64,000 nucleotides of DNA. Source: Tabrizicola sp. GTDB lineage: Bacteria > Pseudomonadota > Alphaproteobacteria > Rhodobacterales > Rhodobacteraceae. The stretch's first letter is position 1, and each line of letters begins with the position of its first letter. Below the pieces are notes generated by a model. That model saw only the letters and a program-made list of their open reading frames with translations. It was not told the origin of the DNA and searched no databases. The DNA is taken from assembly GCF_016792905.1 (NCBI RefSeq), contig NZ_JAEULP010000016.1, forward strand, positions 25,142-89,141, read 5' to 3'. This document shows, in pieces, positions 53,493 to 62,322 of the stretch. A program made the position numbers and the translations under genes.

Positions 53493-53876
53493 ATGATGGG
53501 AGAGATTGCGACTCTCAGGCCACGAGAGGTCGTGCGCCAGGATGTCGAGGCCATTGCCGTGATCTACCGAAACCTCGGCGCGCCGGTCGCCGAACAGATG
53601 GTGACGCGGGCACTTGGGCAACTGGCGCTGACCATGGCCGGGATCGCCGAGCAGGTCCGCTCGCAGGAGTTGCGGGACCTGGCGCGGCAGCTGGCGCGGT
53701 TCGGGCGGCTTGCTGCCGATCTGGGACTGCTGAGCCTGGCCGCTGTGGCGAGCGACGCCGGAGCCTGTCTGGAAAAGGCGGACAGCACCGCGTTTGCGGC
53801 GGTCTGGGCGCGGCTTCTGCGGGTGGCAGAGCGCTCCCTTGCGGCCGAAACCGGGCTGGCGGACCAGTCGGTGTAG
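53493..53876 (+). CDS. Small helical protein of unknown function
   Basis: A 127-residue, almost wholly helical protein, MMGEIATLRPREVVRQDVEA at the start and rich in Leu, Ala and Arg (LGQLALTMAGIAEQVRSQELRDLARQLARFGRLAADLGLL). I do not recognise a family; the pattern could be an Hpt-like or four-helix bundle. Start codon is uncertain (two consecutive ATGs, or a GTG two codons before). It is divergent from the carbonic anhydrase and precedes the aminopeptidase gene by 226 bases in which I see no other gene. Confidence 0.6.
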   Translation: MMGEIATLRPREVVRQDVEAIAVIYRNLGAPVAEQMVTRALGQLALTMAGIAEQVRSQELRDLARQLARFGRLAADLGLLSLAAVASDAGACLEKADSTAFAAVWARLLRVAERSLAAETGLADQSV

Positions 53877-54102
53877 CGGATGAACCGCAAGTCTGGCTGG
53901 AATCGCTCAATGACGGGTTGAGAATACGATTGACGCTACAATTTCTTGGCGAGGACGGCCAACCCGCACCTGCGACAGTCGGCACCGGGTGGCGCAGATT
54001 GGGGGGGAAATCACGGCAATTCGGCGCAATCCTCTGGAAACGCTTGCTAACTGGCCCGAATATCCGGCAACTGATGGCAGGAAACGGGACCCCGACCGCC
54101 AT

Positions 54103-55503
54103 ATGTCCAAGAGCTTGATTTTTGCCTTTGCCACTGCGTCACCGAGCACGCGGCCGCTGTATGTCCTGCGCCCGGATGAAATCGCGACCTTCCAGGCCGA
54201 ACGGGGTGCTGCCTGGGCGGAATGGCTGACGGCCACCGACTTCGAGGCCGGACTGGGTGAGGTGCGACTGCTTCCGGGCAAGGATGGTGGCGTGGCCGGG
54301 GCCGTGGTGGGCTATGGCTCGGCCCAGGCGCGGCGGCGGACACGATTTGGCCTGGCAAAGGCGGTGGCTGGCCTGCCCGCGGGCGACTGGGCTTTGCAGG
54401 GAACGCTGGATCAGGGCGAGCGGACCGAAGCCGCTCTGGCCTGGCTTCTGTCGGCCTACCGCTTCGACCGCTACCGTCCGGGTCGAAAACCTGCCGCTGA
54501 GACGCGTCTGGTGTGTCCCGAGCATGTCGACCCGGAACGCCTGATCGCGATGGCCGAGGCCGAGGCGCTGACCCGCGACCTGATCAACACCCCGGCCGAA
54601 GACATGGGACCGGCCGAGCTGGAAACCGCATTCCTTGACCTGGCGGCCGGGTTCGGCGCCACGACCGAGGTGATCCGGGGCGAGGATCTTCTGACCCAGG
54701 GCTTCCCGATGATCCATGCCGTGGGACGGGCCAGTCCCCGGGTGCCGCGTCTGCTGGACATGCGGTGGGGGTCCGCAGGGCCGAAGCTGACGCTGGTCGG
54801 CAAGGGGGTCTGCTTCGATACCGGCGGCCTGAACCTGAAGCCTTCCGCCGGAATGAGCCTGATGAAGAAGGACATGGGTGGGGCCGCGACAGTAATTGGA
54901 CTGGCCCGCATGATCATGTCGCTGGGCCTTGCGGTGCAACTGCGCGTCCTGGTTCCGGCGGTGGAGAACCTGGTTTCGGGTACGTCGATCAAGCCGAAGG
55001 ACATCCTGACCAGCCGCAAGGGCCTGACGGTCGAAGTGAATGATACGGATGCCGAAGGGCGGCTGATCCTGGCGGACGCGCTGGCCTATGCCTGCGAGGG
55101 GAACCCGGATATCCTGATCAGCATGGCCACGCTGACCGGGGCCGCGCGGGTCGCCGTCGGGCCGGACCTGGCGCCCTACTACACCGACGACGCAGGACTT
55201 GCCGCCGCACTGGAGGCGGGCGCCAAAGCCGGTTTTGATCCGGTCTGGCGGTTGCCGTTCCACGACGCCTATGAAACCGTGATCGAGCCGGGGATCGCCG
55301 ACCTGGACAATGCGCCGGGCTATGGTTTCGCCGGTTCGATCACGGCTGCGCTGTTCGTGCGGCGCTTTGTCGAGGGGCCGCGCTACATGCATTTCGACAT
55401 CTATGGCCACACCCCGAGCGACCTCCCGGCCCGGCCGAAGGGCGGGGTCGGCCAGGGCGCGCGGGCGCTTCTGGAGGCGCTGCCTGCGATGCTGCGACAG
55501 TGA
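54103..55503 (+). CDS. Leucyl aminopeptidase family (M17) metallopeptidase
   Basis: A 466-residue cytosol aminopeptidase. The catalytic half has VGKGVCFDTGGLNLKPSAGMSLMKKDMGGAATVIG, with the first Lys and Asp ligands, VPAVENLVSGTSIKPKDILTSRKGLTVEV, and the signature NDTDAEGRLILADALAYA holding Asp and Glu ligands. The N-terminal domain is shorter and poorly conserved, as in the PepA-like paralogues of this group. A C40 peptidase gene follows after 57 bases, a common pair in Rhodobacteraceae. Confidence 0.92.
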   Translation: MSKSLIFAFATASPSTRPLYVLRPDEIATFQAERGAAWAEWLTATDFEAGLGEVRLLPGKDGGVAGAVVGYGSAQARRRTRFGLAKAVAGLPAGDWALQGTLDQGERTEAALAWLLSAYRFDRYRPGRKPAAETRLVCPEHVDPERLIAMAEAEALTRDLINTPAEDMGPAELETAFLDLAAGFGATTEVIRGEDLLTQGFPMIHAVGRASPRVPRLLDMRWGSAGPKLTLVGKGVCFDTGGLNLKPSAGMSLMKKDMGGAATVIGLARMIMSLGLAVQLRVLVPAVENLVSGTSIKPKDILTSRKGLTVEVNDTDAEGRLILADALAYACEGNPDILISMATLTGAARVAVGPDLAPYYTDDAGLAAALEAGAKAGFDPVWRLPFHDAYETVIEPGIADLDNAPGYGFAGSITAALFVRRFVEGPRYMHFDIYGHTPSDLPARPKGGVGQGARALLEALPAMLRQ

Positions 55504-55560
55504 GGTGCTGCTCCGACGACGCCGGGGCAGAAGCGGGGAGAACGAGTTGAGGAGAACGCG

Positions 55561-56376
55561 ATGGACAGACGGCTGACGCCCTTTTCAGGCCGGGTGGCGC
55601 ATGTCTCGCTTTCGGGGCTGGTAAACGCACCCCTGACGGAGGGGCTTCGGGCGCAGGTCATTGTGCCGGTGGCAAATCTCTGTGTCAGCGTGGGCGGTGC
55701 GCGCGACCGGCAACTGCTGATGGGCGACGCCGTGACGGTGATCGACCGCGATCAGGGCCATGTCTTCGTGATGTCGGACAAGGACGGGTATTGCGGCTGG
55801 ATGGCGGAAAACACGCTGGGCCAGGGCCCCGAGCCGACGCACTGGGTCGCGTCGCCCGGCACCCATCTTTATGCCGAGCCACAAGTGCAGGCGCCCGACA
55901 AGATGGCGCTGAGCATGGGGACGCGATTGACGGTGATCGGGTCCTGGGGCGCATGGGCCAACACGCCACACGGCTTCGTGCCGCTCCGCCACCTGCGGGC
56001 CCTGGGTGACTGGGAGGAGGATCCGGTCGCGGTGGCCGAGAGCCTTTTGGGCACGCCCTATCTGTGGGGCGGCAATTCGCGCTTCGGGCTGGATTGTTCA
56101 GGTCTGGTGCAACTGTCGCTGATCAGTTGCGGCAAGCCCTGCCCCGGGGACAGCGACATGCAGATGTCGCTCGGTCGGCTTCTGGCCCCGAACGAGCCGA
56201 TGAAACGGGGCGACCTGATCTTCTGGAAGGGCCATGTCGCGATGCTGGTCGACCGCGACCGGATGATCCACTCCAACGGGCATACGATGTCGGTCGCCTA
56301 TGAAGGGCTGAAGGACGCCATCGCGCGGGTTTCTGCCGGGGGCGGTGGGCTGGTGACGGCGCGACAGCGGCTTTGA
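55561..56376 (+). CDS. NlpC/P60 (C40) peptidase with SH3-like domains
   Basis: A 271-residue protein. An N-terminal bacterial SH3-like region (VCVSVGGARDRQLLMGDAVTVIDRDQGHVFVMSDKDGYCGW and GTHLYAEPQ) leads to the C40 catalytic domain: Cys in FGLDCSGLVQL, His in WKGHVAMLVD and a third residue in HSNGHTM. The family hydrolyses gamma-D-Glu-diamino acid bonds in peptidoglycan peptides. No signal peptide is visible, so a cytoplasmic recycling role is more likely than secretion. Probably coupled to the aminopeptidase. Confidence 0.88.
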   Translation: MDRRLTPFSGRVAHVSLSGLVNAPLTEGLRAQVIVPVANLCVSVGGARDRQLLMGDAVTVIDRDQGHVFVMSDKDGYCGWMAENTLGQGPEPTHWVASPGTHLYAEPQVQAPDKMALSMGTRLTVIGSWGAWANTPHGFVPLRHLRALGDWEEDPVAVAESLLGTPYLWGGNSRFGLDCSGLVQLSLISCGKPCPGDSDMQMSLGRLLAPNEPMKRGDLIFWKGHVAMLVDRDRMIHSNGHTMSVAYEGLKDAIARVSAGGGGLVTARQRL

Positions 56377-56431
56377 CCGCGGCCGACGGCTGGCCCCTCG
56401 GGGAAACAAGATCGAACCAGATGGCGCTGCG

Positions 56432-56776
56432 TCAGACCGGACCGATCAACCGGCGCTCCAGCACCTTCAGCACCTGATCCAGATCATGCCCCCGCCGCAA
56501 GACGCGGCCGTCCATGCCGACGACCGCGTAGAGCCCCTGACGGGCGCGAACCTTCGGACGCTTTTCGATCCGGTAAAGCGGCGTTTCCGCCGTGCGTCGG
56601 AAGACCGCGAAGACAGCAAGGTCACGCATGGCGGCGATGGCATAGTCACGCCACTCCCCGGCCGCGACCATCCGGCCATAGACCCGCAGGATCAGGCCAA
56701 GCTCCTTTCGGTCGAAGCGGACCTCCTCGGCGATGCGGGTGGTCTGCGGAAACGGGATCGGCGCCTCGACATTCAT
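56432..56776 (-). CDS. DUF2794 protein
   Basis: A 114-residue protein with the DUF2794 pattern: PQTTRIAEEVRFDRKELGLILRVYGRMVAAGEWRDYAI and PLYRIEKRPKVRARQGLYAVVGMDGRVLRRGHDLDQVLKVLERRL. It is an alphaproteobacterial family without a known role. It lies 30 bases downstream of the asparaginase gene on the same strand. Confidence 0.85.
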   Translation of the reverse strand: MNVEAPIPFPQTTRIAEEVRFDRKELGLILRVYGRMVAAGEWRDYAIAAMRDLAVFAVFRRTAETPLYRIEKRPKVRARQGLYAVVGMDGRVLRRGHDLDQVLKVLERRLIGPV

Positions 56777-56806
56777 GGGGAAAGCTTACGCGATGTCGCC
56801 CTCAAA

Positions 56807-57814
56807 TCAACCGGGAAAGCCGTCGGCCATGCGGTAGAAGCCGGTTTCAAGGCCCCGCCAGTTGCGCTGGACACCTGCCATCCGCTTGACGGCCGCCGGA
56901 TGCGCGGGGTCAAGGACGCCGATCTTTGCAAGAAGGGCCGTGACGGCAGCCTCGGACGCGCGATAGCCGCCATCGACCACCTTGAGCGCTATCCCGAAGC
57001 CCTTTTCCGGCACGATGGCGACATAGACCGCCTCGGCCCCGCCCTTGATCGCGACGCGTCCGTCCATCGCACGCATCAGTTCGGTGCAGGTCTCGCCCTC
57101 GCCCGAAATCAGGTGCGGATGGGCGGCCATCGCCCGGGTCAGCCGGAACATCGCATCCTCACGCGCGCCGTGACCTTCGCGAGCGGTGGCATATTTCGCC
57201 ATCGCGCGGGCCAGCCCCTCGACCGTCATGGCGAAGTTCGGGGCGGAACAGCCGTCGACGCCCCAGCCCGCGACCGTCTCGCCCGTGACTTCTTCCGTTG
57301 CCAAGCGGACTGCCTTTTGCAGCGGGTGGTCGATTTCGACATATTCCGGCCCGGCTTTCAGATGCTGGGTCACCGTCAGGAAGCCGGAATGCTTGCCCGA
57401 GCAGTTGTTGTGCAACTGGCAGGGTTTTTCATGGGCCTCGACCAGCCGGTTGCGCTCGGTCAGGTCGCCAGGTTCATGCGCGCCGCAGCGCAGGTCGGAT
57501 TCGCCAAGACCGAGGTCAGCCAGCCAGCGCCCCGCAAGGTCGACATGCACATGCGCACCCCGGTGGCTGGCGCAGGCAAGCGCCAGATGCGCCTGCGACA
57601 ACCCCCGCGCGTCAGCGGCGCCGGTTTCCAGCAAGGGCAGCGCCTGCATCATCTTGGCCGACGACCGCGGGAAGATCACCGCCTGCGGATTGCCCCAGGC
57701 CGCGACCACACCCTTGGCATCGCAGATCACCGCATGGGCCTGATGCACGCATTCCAGGAGGCCCCCGCGCCAGACTTCCATGACCGGAACCGCGCCGTCG
57801 CTGACCTTTGCCAT
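56807..57814 (-). CDS. Asparaginase of the Rhizobium etli (ReAV/AnsA-like) family
   Basis: A 335-residue asparaginase_II family enzyme that hydrolyses asparagine to aspartate and ammonia. The Ser-x-x-Lys pair is in IFPRSSAKMMQALPLLE. NNCSGKHSGFL carries the Cys-x-x-Lys pattern and WGVDGCSAPNFAM the second Cys of the zinc site described for ReAV. SHRGAHVHVD is also typical. It is unrelated to the E. coli type I/II asparaginases. Divergent from the IalB-family gene with 180 bases between. Confidence 0.85.
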   Translation of the reverse strand: MAKVSDGAVPVMEVWRGGLLECVHQAHAVICDAKGVVAAWGNPQAVIFPRSSAKMMQALPLLETGAADARGLSQAHLALACASHRGAHVHVDLAGRWLADLGLGESDLRCGAHEPGDLTERNRLVEAHEKPCQLHNNCSGKHSGFLTVTQHLKAGPEYVEIDHPLQKAVRLATEEVTGETVAGWGVDGCSAPNFAMTVEGLARAMAKYATAREGHGAREDAMFRLTRAMAAHPHLISGEGETCTELMRAMDGRVAIKGGAEAVYVAIVPEKGFGIALKVVDGGYRASEAAVTALLAKIGVLDPAHPAAVKRMAGVQRNWRGLETGFYRMADGFPG

Positions 57815-57994
57815 TGCTCTCCCCCTTATTCTTCCGTCACATATGCGCGAATTCCCGCCCAGCGGGCTTTCGCGGCATGGCCCTTTTGATTATGGCTGGA
57901 ATATCGGGTAGAACGACGCCGCGCCAGTCAAAAGCCTGCCCCGGGGCAGCGCGACATGGCAAGGCACGAAGACAGCTTGGAGGCTGCGTCAACG

Positions 57995-58525
57995 ATGACA
58001 TCCCTTTTCGGTCGCACGCTTGCGCTTGCCGCGATCACGTTTGCCGGGGCTGGATCCCTGGCCCCCGTTTCGGCTCAGGAATCGACCAATCGCGTCGCCA
58101 CGATGACGGACTGGAACGTCTTTACCGAGGAAAGCCCCAAGGAATGCTGGGGCGTATCGAAGCCGAAGGAAACCGTGAACAGCCGTGACGGCCAGCCGGT
58201 TTCGGTTCGGCGCGGCGATATCCTTCTGTTCGTCACCTTCCGCCCCGGCAAGCCGGGCGAGATCAGCTTTACCGGCGGCTACCCCTTCGCGGGCGGCTCG
58301 ACGGTGGAAGTCGCGATCGACGGCAGTGCGTTCCAGCTGTTCACCGATGGCGAATGGGCCTGGCCGGGCAGTGCCGAGGATGACGCGAAGCTTCTCGCGG
58401 CCTTGAAGGCCGGGACGAACGCCACGCTCACCGCGCGGTCGGGCAAGGGCACCGAGACGAAGGACACCTTCAGCTTGCGGGGCTTCACCGCCGCAATGGA
58501 AGACGCCGGGAAGCGCTGCCAATAA
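57995..58525 (+). CDS. Invasion-associated locus B (IalB) family periplasmic protein
   Basis: A 176-residue exported protein (signal MTSLFGRTLALAAITFAGAGSLAPVSA). The mature sequence NRVATMTDWNVFTEESPKECWGVSKPKETVNSRDGQPVSVRRGDILLFVTFRP and ISFTGGYPFAGGSTVEVAI match the IalB family, which is widespread in alphaproteobacteria as an envelope protein of unknown mechanism. Two Cys (ECW and KRC) may form a disulfide. A terminator follows the stop. Confidence 0.82.
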   Translation: MTSLFGRTLALAAITFAGAGSLAPVSAQESTNRVATMTDWNVFTEESPKECWGVSKPKETVNSRDGQPVSVRRGDILLFVTFRPGKPGEISFTGGYPFAGGSTVEVAIDGSAFQLFTDGEWAWPGSAEDDAKLLAALKAGTNATLTARSGKGTETKDTFSLRGFTAAMEDAGKRCQ

Positions 58526-58545
58526 CGGCGGCCTGCCCTGCCCTG

Positions 58546-58576
58546 AAGCGCCCCCTCGCGGGGCGCTTTGCATTTT
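58546..58576 (+). terminator. Intrinsic terminator after the IalB-family gene
   Basis: AAGCGCCCC and GGGGCGCTT form a 9-base stem around a CTCGC loop, followed by TGCATTTT. It lies 20 bases after the stop and 79 bases before rlmN. Confidence 0.75.
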
Positions 58577-58647
58577 CCGGGGAATCGCCTATATGCGCCC
58601 CACATCCAGATCGCCTGTGACAAGGCCCCGTGAAAGGATCTGCCGCC

Positions 58648-59823
58648 ATGACTGCCCCCATCACGCAAGACGTGCTGACCATTCCGCGCAAGCTGCCCGA
58701 GGGTGGCAAAACGAACCTCGTCGGGTTGACGCGCGACGGCCTGCGCGCCGCGCTGATCGCTGCCGGGACACCGGAGAAGCAGGCGAAGATGCGGCTCGGT
58801 CAGGTCTGGCAATGGGTCTATCACTGGGGCGTCCGCGACTTTGCGCTGATGACCAACCTCGCCAAGGATTACCGCGCGCTTCTGGCCGAGAACTTCGTGA
58901 TCGAGATTCCCGAAGTCGTCACCCGGCAGATTTCGGAAGACGGCACCCGCAAGTACCTGGTCCGTATCGCCGGGGGCCACGAGGTCGAGGTGGTCTATAT
59001 CCCGGAAACCGACCGGGGGACCTTGTGCATCTCCTCCCAGGTCGGCTGCACGCTGACCTGTTCCTTCTGCCACACCGGTACGCAAAAGCTGGTGCGCAAC
59101 CTGACCGCAGCGGAAATCGTCGGCCAAGTGATGCTGGCCCGCGATGACCTTGACGAATGGCCCGTTCCCGGAGCACTCAAGGAAGAGGTCCGCCTGATCT
59201 CGAACGTCGTGCTGATGGGGATGGGCGAGCCGCTTTACAATTTCGAGAACGTCCGCGACGCGATGAACATCGTGATGGACGGTGAGGGGATTGCCCTTGG
59301 CCGCCGCCGGATCACGCTGTCGACCAGCGGTGTGGTCCCGGAGATTGCCCGCACCGCCACGGAAATCGGCTGCCAGCTCGCGGTCAGCTTCCACGCCACG
59401 ACCGATGAGGTCCGCGACGTGCTGGTGCCGATCAACAAGCGCTGGAACATCGCCACGCTCTTGGAGGCGCTGAAGGCCTATCCGGGTCTGTCGAACTCGG
59501 AGCGGATCACCTTTGAATATGTCATGCTGGACGGGGTGAACGACACCAAGGAAGACGCCTACCGTCTGGTCAAGCTTCTGGAGGGCATCCCCGCCAAGGT
59601 GAACCTGATCCCGTTCAACGAATGGCCCGGCGCGCCCTACAAGAGGTCATCGGGGAACCGGATCCATACCTTCGCCGATATCATCTACAAGGCCGGCTAT
59701 GCCTCGCCGATCCGCACCCCGCGCGGCGAGGACATCATGGCCGCCTGCGGGCAGCTGAAATCCGCGACCGAGAGGGAGCGGAAGTCGAAAGCCCGGATCG
59801 AGGCCGAGGCGGGCCTGTCCTGA
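58648..59823 (+). CDS. rlmN: Dual-specificity 23S rRNA/tRNA (adenine-C2)-methyltransferase
   Basis: A 391-residue radical SAM methyltransferase that methylates A2503 of 23S rRNA and A37 of some tRNAs. The cluster motif is [11 protein letters not shown]. Other family marks are [52 protein letters not shown] and [16 protein letters not shown], and the methyl-carrying Cys near AACGQL is in the expected place. The ATG after AAAGGATC is used. Confidence 0.95.
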   Translation: MTAPITQDVLTIPRKLPEGGKTNLVGLTRDGLRAALIAAGTPEKQAKMRLGQVWQWVYHWGVRDFALMTNLAKDYRALLAENFVIEIPEVVTRQISEDGTRKYLVRIAGGHEVEVVYIPETDRGTLCISSQVGCTLTCSFCHTGTQKLVRNLTAAEIVGQVMLARDDLDEWPVPGALKEEVRLISNVVLMGMGEPLYNFENVRDAMNIVMDGEGIALGRRRITLSTSGVVPEIARTATEIGCQLAVSFHATTDEVRDVLVPINKRWNIATLLEALKAYPGLSNSERITFEYVMLDGVNDTKEDAYRLVKLLEGIPAKVNLIPFNEWPGAPYKRSSGNRIHTFADIIYKAGYASPIRTPRGEDIMAACGQLKSATERERKSKARIEAEAGLS

Positions 59824-59868
59824 CCCCTTGCGGGCCGGGGCGGTTTTGGCTTCTCTGGCGGGACATGG

Positions 59869-60306
59869 ATGAAGGACAAACCGATGGCGAAGGCCGCAGC
59901 GAAGACCCCTGCCCCGAAAAAACCCGTCGCAGGCAAGACGGCTGCGAAACCTGCGGCGGACCGTCCGAAAAGCCCCGCCGAATGGGCGCATGACCGGCTG
60001 GTCATGTATATCCGCAACTTCGAAAGCCAGCTCGATGCGCAGCAGGAAATCGCGATGGGCTTCGCCTCCGACGAATCCGGTGTCTTGCGAATCGAGGGGC
60101 TGGGCTTCTTCGACCCCGACATCATCACCTTCTACGGCCGCGACGAGGAGGGGGCAAAGACCCAGCTGATCCAGCATGTGACCCAGCTTTCGGTGACGCT
60201 GCGCGCCGTGCCGAAGGAGGCCAGGGCCGAAGCTCCGCGCCGGATCGGGTTCCAGCTCAACTCGGGCTGGGTCGGTGGGGATTCGGGGGACGCATCAGCC
60301 GGTTAG
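59869..60306 (+). CDS. Conserved DUF6173-like protein
   Basis: A 145-residue cytoplasmic protein. The first about 40 residues are a Lys/Ala/Pro-rich tail (MAKAAAKTPAPKKPVAGK), then a folded part AHDRLVMYIRNFESQLDAQQEIAMGFASDESGVLRIEGLGFFDPDIITFYGRDEEGAKTQLIQHVTQLSVTLRAVPKEA. This agrees with what I know of the DUF6173 family of alphaproteobacteria; its function is unknown. It follows rlmN on the same strand. Confidence 0.65.
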   Translation: MKDKPMAKAAAKTPAPKKPVAGKTAAKPAADRPKSPAEWAHDRLVMYIRNFESQLDAQQEIAMGFASDESGVLRIEGLGFFDPDIITFYGRDEEGAKTQLIQHVTQLSVTLRAVPKEARAEAPRRIGFQLNSGWVGGDSGDASAG

Positions 60307-60381
60307 GCTGCCGCAACCCCGTGACAGGGCCTGGCGAATAGGCTATGGCCAACGAAAGATGAAATTCCAGGGAACGGAAAC

Positions 60382-60531
60382 ATGGCCGATCACCACCACG
60401 CCGAACATGTACAGGGCTCGATGGACATCCGCGCGCAGGAAAAGACCTTCGCGGGTTTCATCCGCGTGTCAGTCTGGGTGGCCGGGCTTGCCATCGCCGT
60501 GCTGATCTTCCTCGCACTCGCCAATTCCTGA
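60382..60531 (+). CDS. aa3-type cytochrome c oxidase subunit IV
   Basis: A 49-residue membrane microprotein. The acidic/His-rich start [20 protein letters not shown] is followed by [20 protein letters not shown] and a single transmembrane helix ending ALANS. This is the bacterial aa3-type subunit IV family of Rhodobacter and Paracoccus oxidases. An upstream GGAACGG ribosome site supports the start. It sits apart from the main cta genes, as is usual. Confidence 0.88.
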   Translation: MADHHHAEHVQGSMDIRAQEKTFAGFIRVSVWVAGLAIAVLIFLALANS

Positions 60532-60559
60532 GCGTCTGGCTCCGCGCGGGATACAGCCG

Positions 60560-61165
60560 ATGCGCCTTTTATTGTGCCTGATTGCGCTTCTGGGTCTTGC
60601 GGCATGCGCGGAACCCAAGTGGGCGCCGCAGGAACAGGTGGATGCCGTCCGCTATGTCGAAGGGCCGCCAAACTACATCACGCTCTATACCGTGGTGAAC
60701 AAGTCCACCGGCTCGGGCGCGCATTCGGCGATCCTGGTCAATGCCTCGCAACGGGTGATCTTTGACCCGGCAGGCACCTGGTATCACCCCAAGCTGCCGG
60801 AACGGAACGATGTCACCTTCGGCATGAACGACAAGGCGCTGGCCTTCTACATCGACTACCACACCCGCAAGACCTACGACACGATCGAGCAGAAGGTCTA
60901 TGTCTCGCCCGAGATCGCGGAACTGGTCTTGCAGCGGGTGCTGAACAACGGTGCGGTGGCCAAGGCGATGTGCACCAATGCGACCTCGTCGATCCTGGCG
61001 GGCGTTCCCGGCTTCGAATCCTTGCCGCGGACATTGTCGCCGAAGCGGCTGTCGAAGGCCTTTGGCGAGTTGCCGGGTGTCACGACACGGGTCATCACCG
61101 ATGATGACGACGACAACAACCACGGCGTCCTTCTGGTGCAGCACGACGGCACGCCGCTGGAGTGA
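60560..61165 (+). CDS. Lipoprotein, possibly with a permuted papain-like fold
   Basis: A 201-residue lipoprotein with lipobox LAAC after MRLLLCLIALLG. The mature part has TGSGAHSAILVNASQRVIFDPAGTWYHP and later AKAMCTNATSSILAGVPGF, so a His in a strand precedes a Cys at a helix start, the order of circularly permuted NlpC/P60 or LRAT-like enzymes. An unusual acidic run DDDDDNNHG is near the C-terminus. The fold suggestion is by pattern only; I do not recognise a named family. Confidence 0.6.
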   Translation: MRLLLCLIALLGLAACAEPKWAPQEQVDAVRYVEGPPNYITLYTVVNKSTGSGAHSAILVNASQRVIFDPAGTWYHPKLPERNDVTFGMNDKALAFYIDYHTRKTYDTIEQKVYVSPEIAELVLQRVLNNGAVAKAMCTNATSSILAGVPGFESLPRTLSPKRLSKAFGELPGVTTRVITDDDDDNNHGVLLVQHDGTPLE

Positions 61166-61243
61166 TCGACCCGCCGTCGCTTGAACCGGCTGCGTGATGC
61201 GGTAGGCTTTCGCCGCAGCCCCGGGCCAGTGGAAAGGCAACTC

Positions 61244-61834
61244 TTGCAAATCTTCGGCGTGATCCTTGCGGGCGGCCAGGCCCGGCGGATGGGCGGGGCG
61301 GACAAGGCCTTCGTCGCGCTGGCCGGTCGCCCGCTGATCGCCCATGTGCTTGCCCGGCTGGAACCGCAGGTGGAGCGGGTGTTGATCTCGGCCAATGGCG
61401 ATCCGTCGCGCTTTGCCGGGTTCGGCTGTCCGGTCGTGGCGGATGACAGGCCGCAGGGTCCGCTGTCGGGGGTGCTGGCAGCGCTGATCGCCGCATCCGG
61501 GATGGGGGCGACACATGTCGTTTCCACCCCTGTCGATACGCCCTTCCTGCCGGGCGATCTGGTGCCGCAACTGCTGCTCGCCGCCGAGGCCTCGCTGGAA
61601 GGCCTGGCGCTGGTGGCCGCCGGGGACGGTGATCACCCGGCGACCGCGCTCTGGCCCGTGGGCCTGGCCCCTGCCCTTGCGGCCTACCTGGCTGCGGGCG
61701 AGGCGAAAGTGACCCGCTTTACCGACGCGCATGCCGCGGCGCGCGCGTATTTCGCCGATGCCCGTGCCTTCCTGAACCTGAACACCCCCGAAGATCTCGC
61801 CGCCGCCGAGGCCTTGCTGAGAGGCGCGGCATGA
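61244..61834 (+). CDS. mobA: Molybdenum cofactor guanylyltransferase MobA
   Basis: A 196-residue nucleotidyltransferase that converts molybdopterin to the guanine dinucleotide cofactor of DMSO-reductase-family enzymes. It begins QIFGVILAGGQARRMGGADKAFVALAGRPL and has VVADDRPQGPLSGVLAAL and VSTPVDTPFLPGDLV. I choose the TTG 7 bases after GGAAAGG; the frame is open further upstream. Overlaps mobB by ATGA. It serves MGD enzymes, not the MCD-type cofactor of the CoxL-like protein. Confidence 0.9.
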   Translation: MQIFGVILAGGQARRMGGADKAFVALAGRPLIAHVLARLEPQVERVLISANGDPSRFAGFGCPVVADDRPQGPLSGVLAALIAASGMGATHVVSTPVDTPFLPGDLVPQLLLAAEASLEGLALVAAGDGDHPATALWPVGLAPALAAYLAAGEAKVTRFTDAHAAARAYFADARAFLNLNTPEDLAAAEALLRGAA

Positions 61835-62322
61835 GGGTCTACGGCGTCATCGGCTGGAAGAACTCCGGCAAGACCAGCCTGATGGAACGGCTGGTGGCCG
61901 AGATCACCGGGCGGGGCTATTCCGTCTCGACCGTCAAGCATGTGCATCATGCCGTCGATCTGGACCATCCTGGCAAGGACACGTTCCGGCATCGCCAAGC
62001 GGGCGCGCGCGAGGTGGTGCTGGCCTCGGCCGACCGCTTCGCGCTGATGGTCGAACACCGGGGTCCGGAACCCGAGCTGACCACCGTGCTGGCCCGCCTC
62101 GCCCCGGTCGACCTCGTGCTGGTCGAGGGCTACAAGCGCGACGCCCACCCCAAGGTCGAGGTCTGGCGCGAGGAGACCGGCCATCCGCTGATCCAGCCCC
62201 ATGACCCGCTGGTGCGCGCGGTGGCGACGGATGCCGGGCTGAAGCTGAAAGTGCCGGTCTTGGACCTGAACGACACCGGCGCCGTGGCCGACTTCATCCT
62301 GCGCGAGGTGGGGCTTGTTTGA
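61831..62322 (+). CDS. mobB: Molybdopterin-guanine dinucleotide biosynthesis adaptor MobB
   Basis: A 163-residue GTP-binding protein. Walker A is VIGWKNSGKTSLMERL, and family stretches are STVKHVHHAVDLDHPGKDTFRHRQAGAREVV and DLVLVEGYKRDAHPKVEVWR. MobB binds MobA and aids cofactor synthesis. Standard mobA-mobB order; its end overlaps the next gene by 8 bases. Confidence 0.92.
   Translation: MRVYGVIGWKNSGKTSLMERLVAEITGRGYSVSTVKHVHHAVDLDHPGKDTFRHRQAGAREVVLASADRFALMVEHRGPEPELTTVLARLAPVDLVLVEGYKRDAHPKVEVWREETGHPLIQPHDPLVRAVATDAGLKLKVPVLDLNDTGAVADFILREVGLV

Noticed and set aside
53918-53942. TTGAGA...TACAAT as a promoter before the aminopeptidase gene
   Set aside because: The spacer is only 13 bases, too short for a sigma-70-type promoter.
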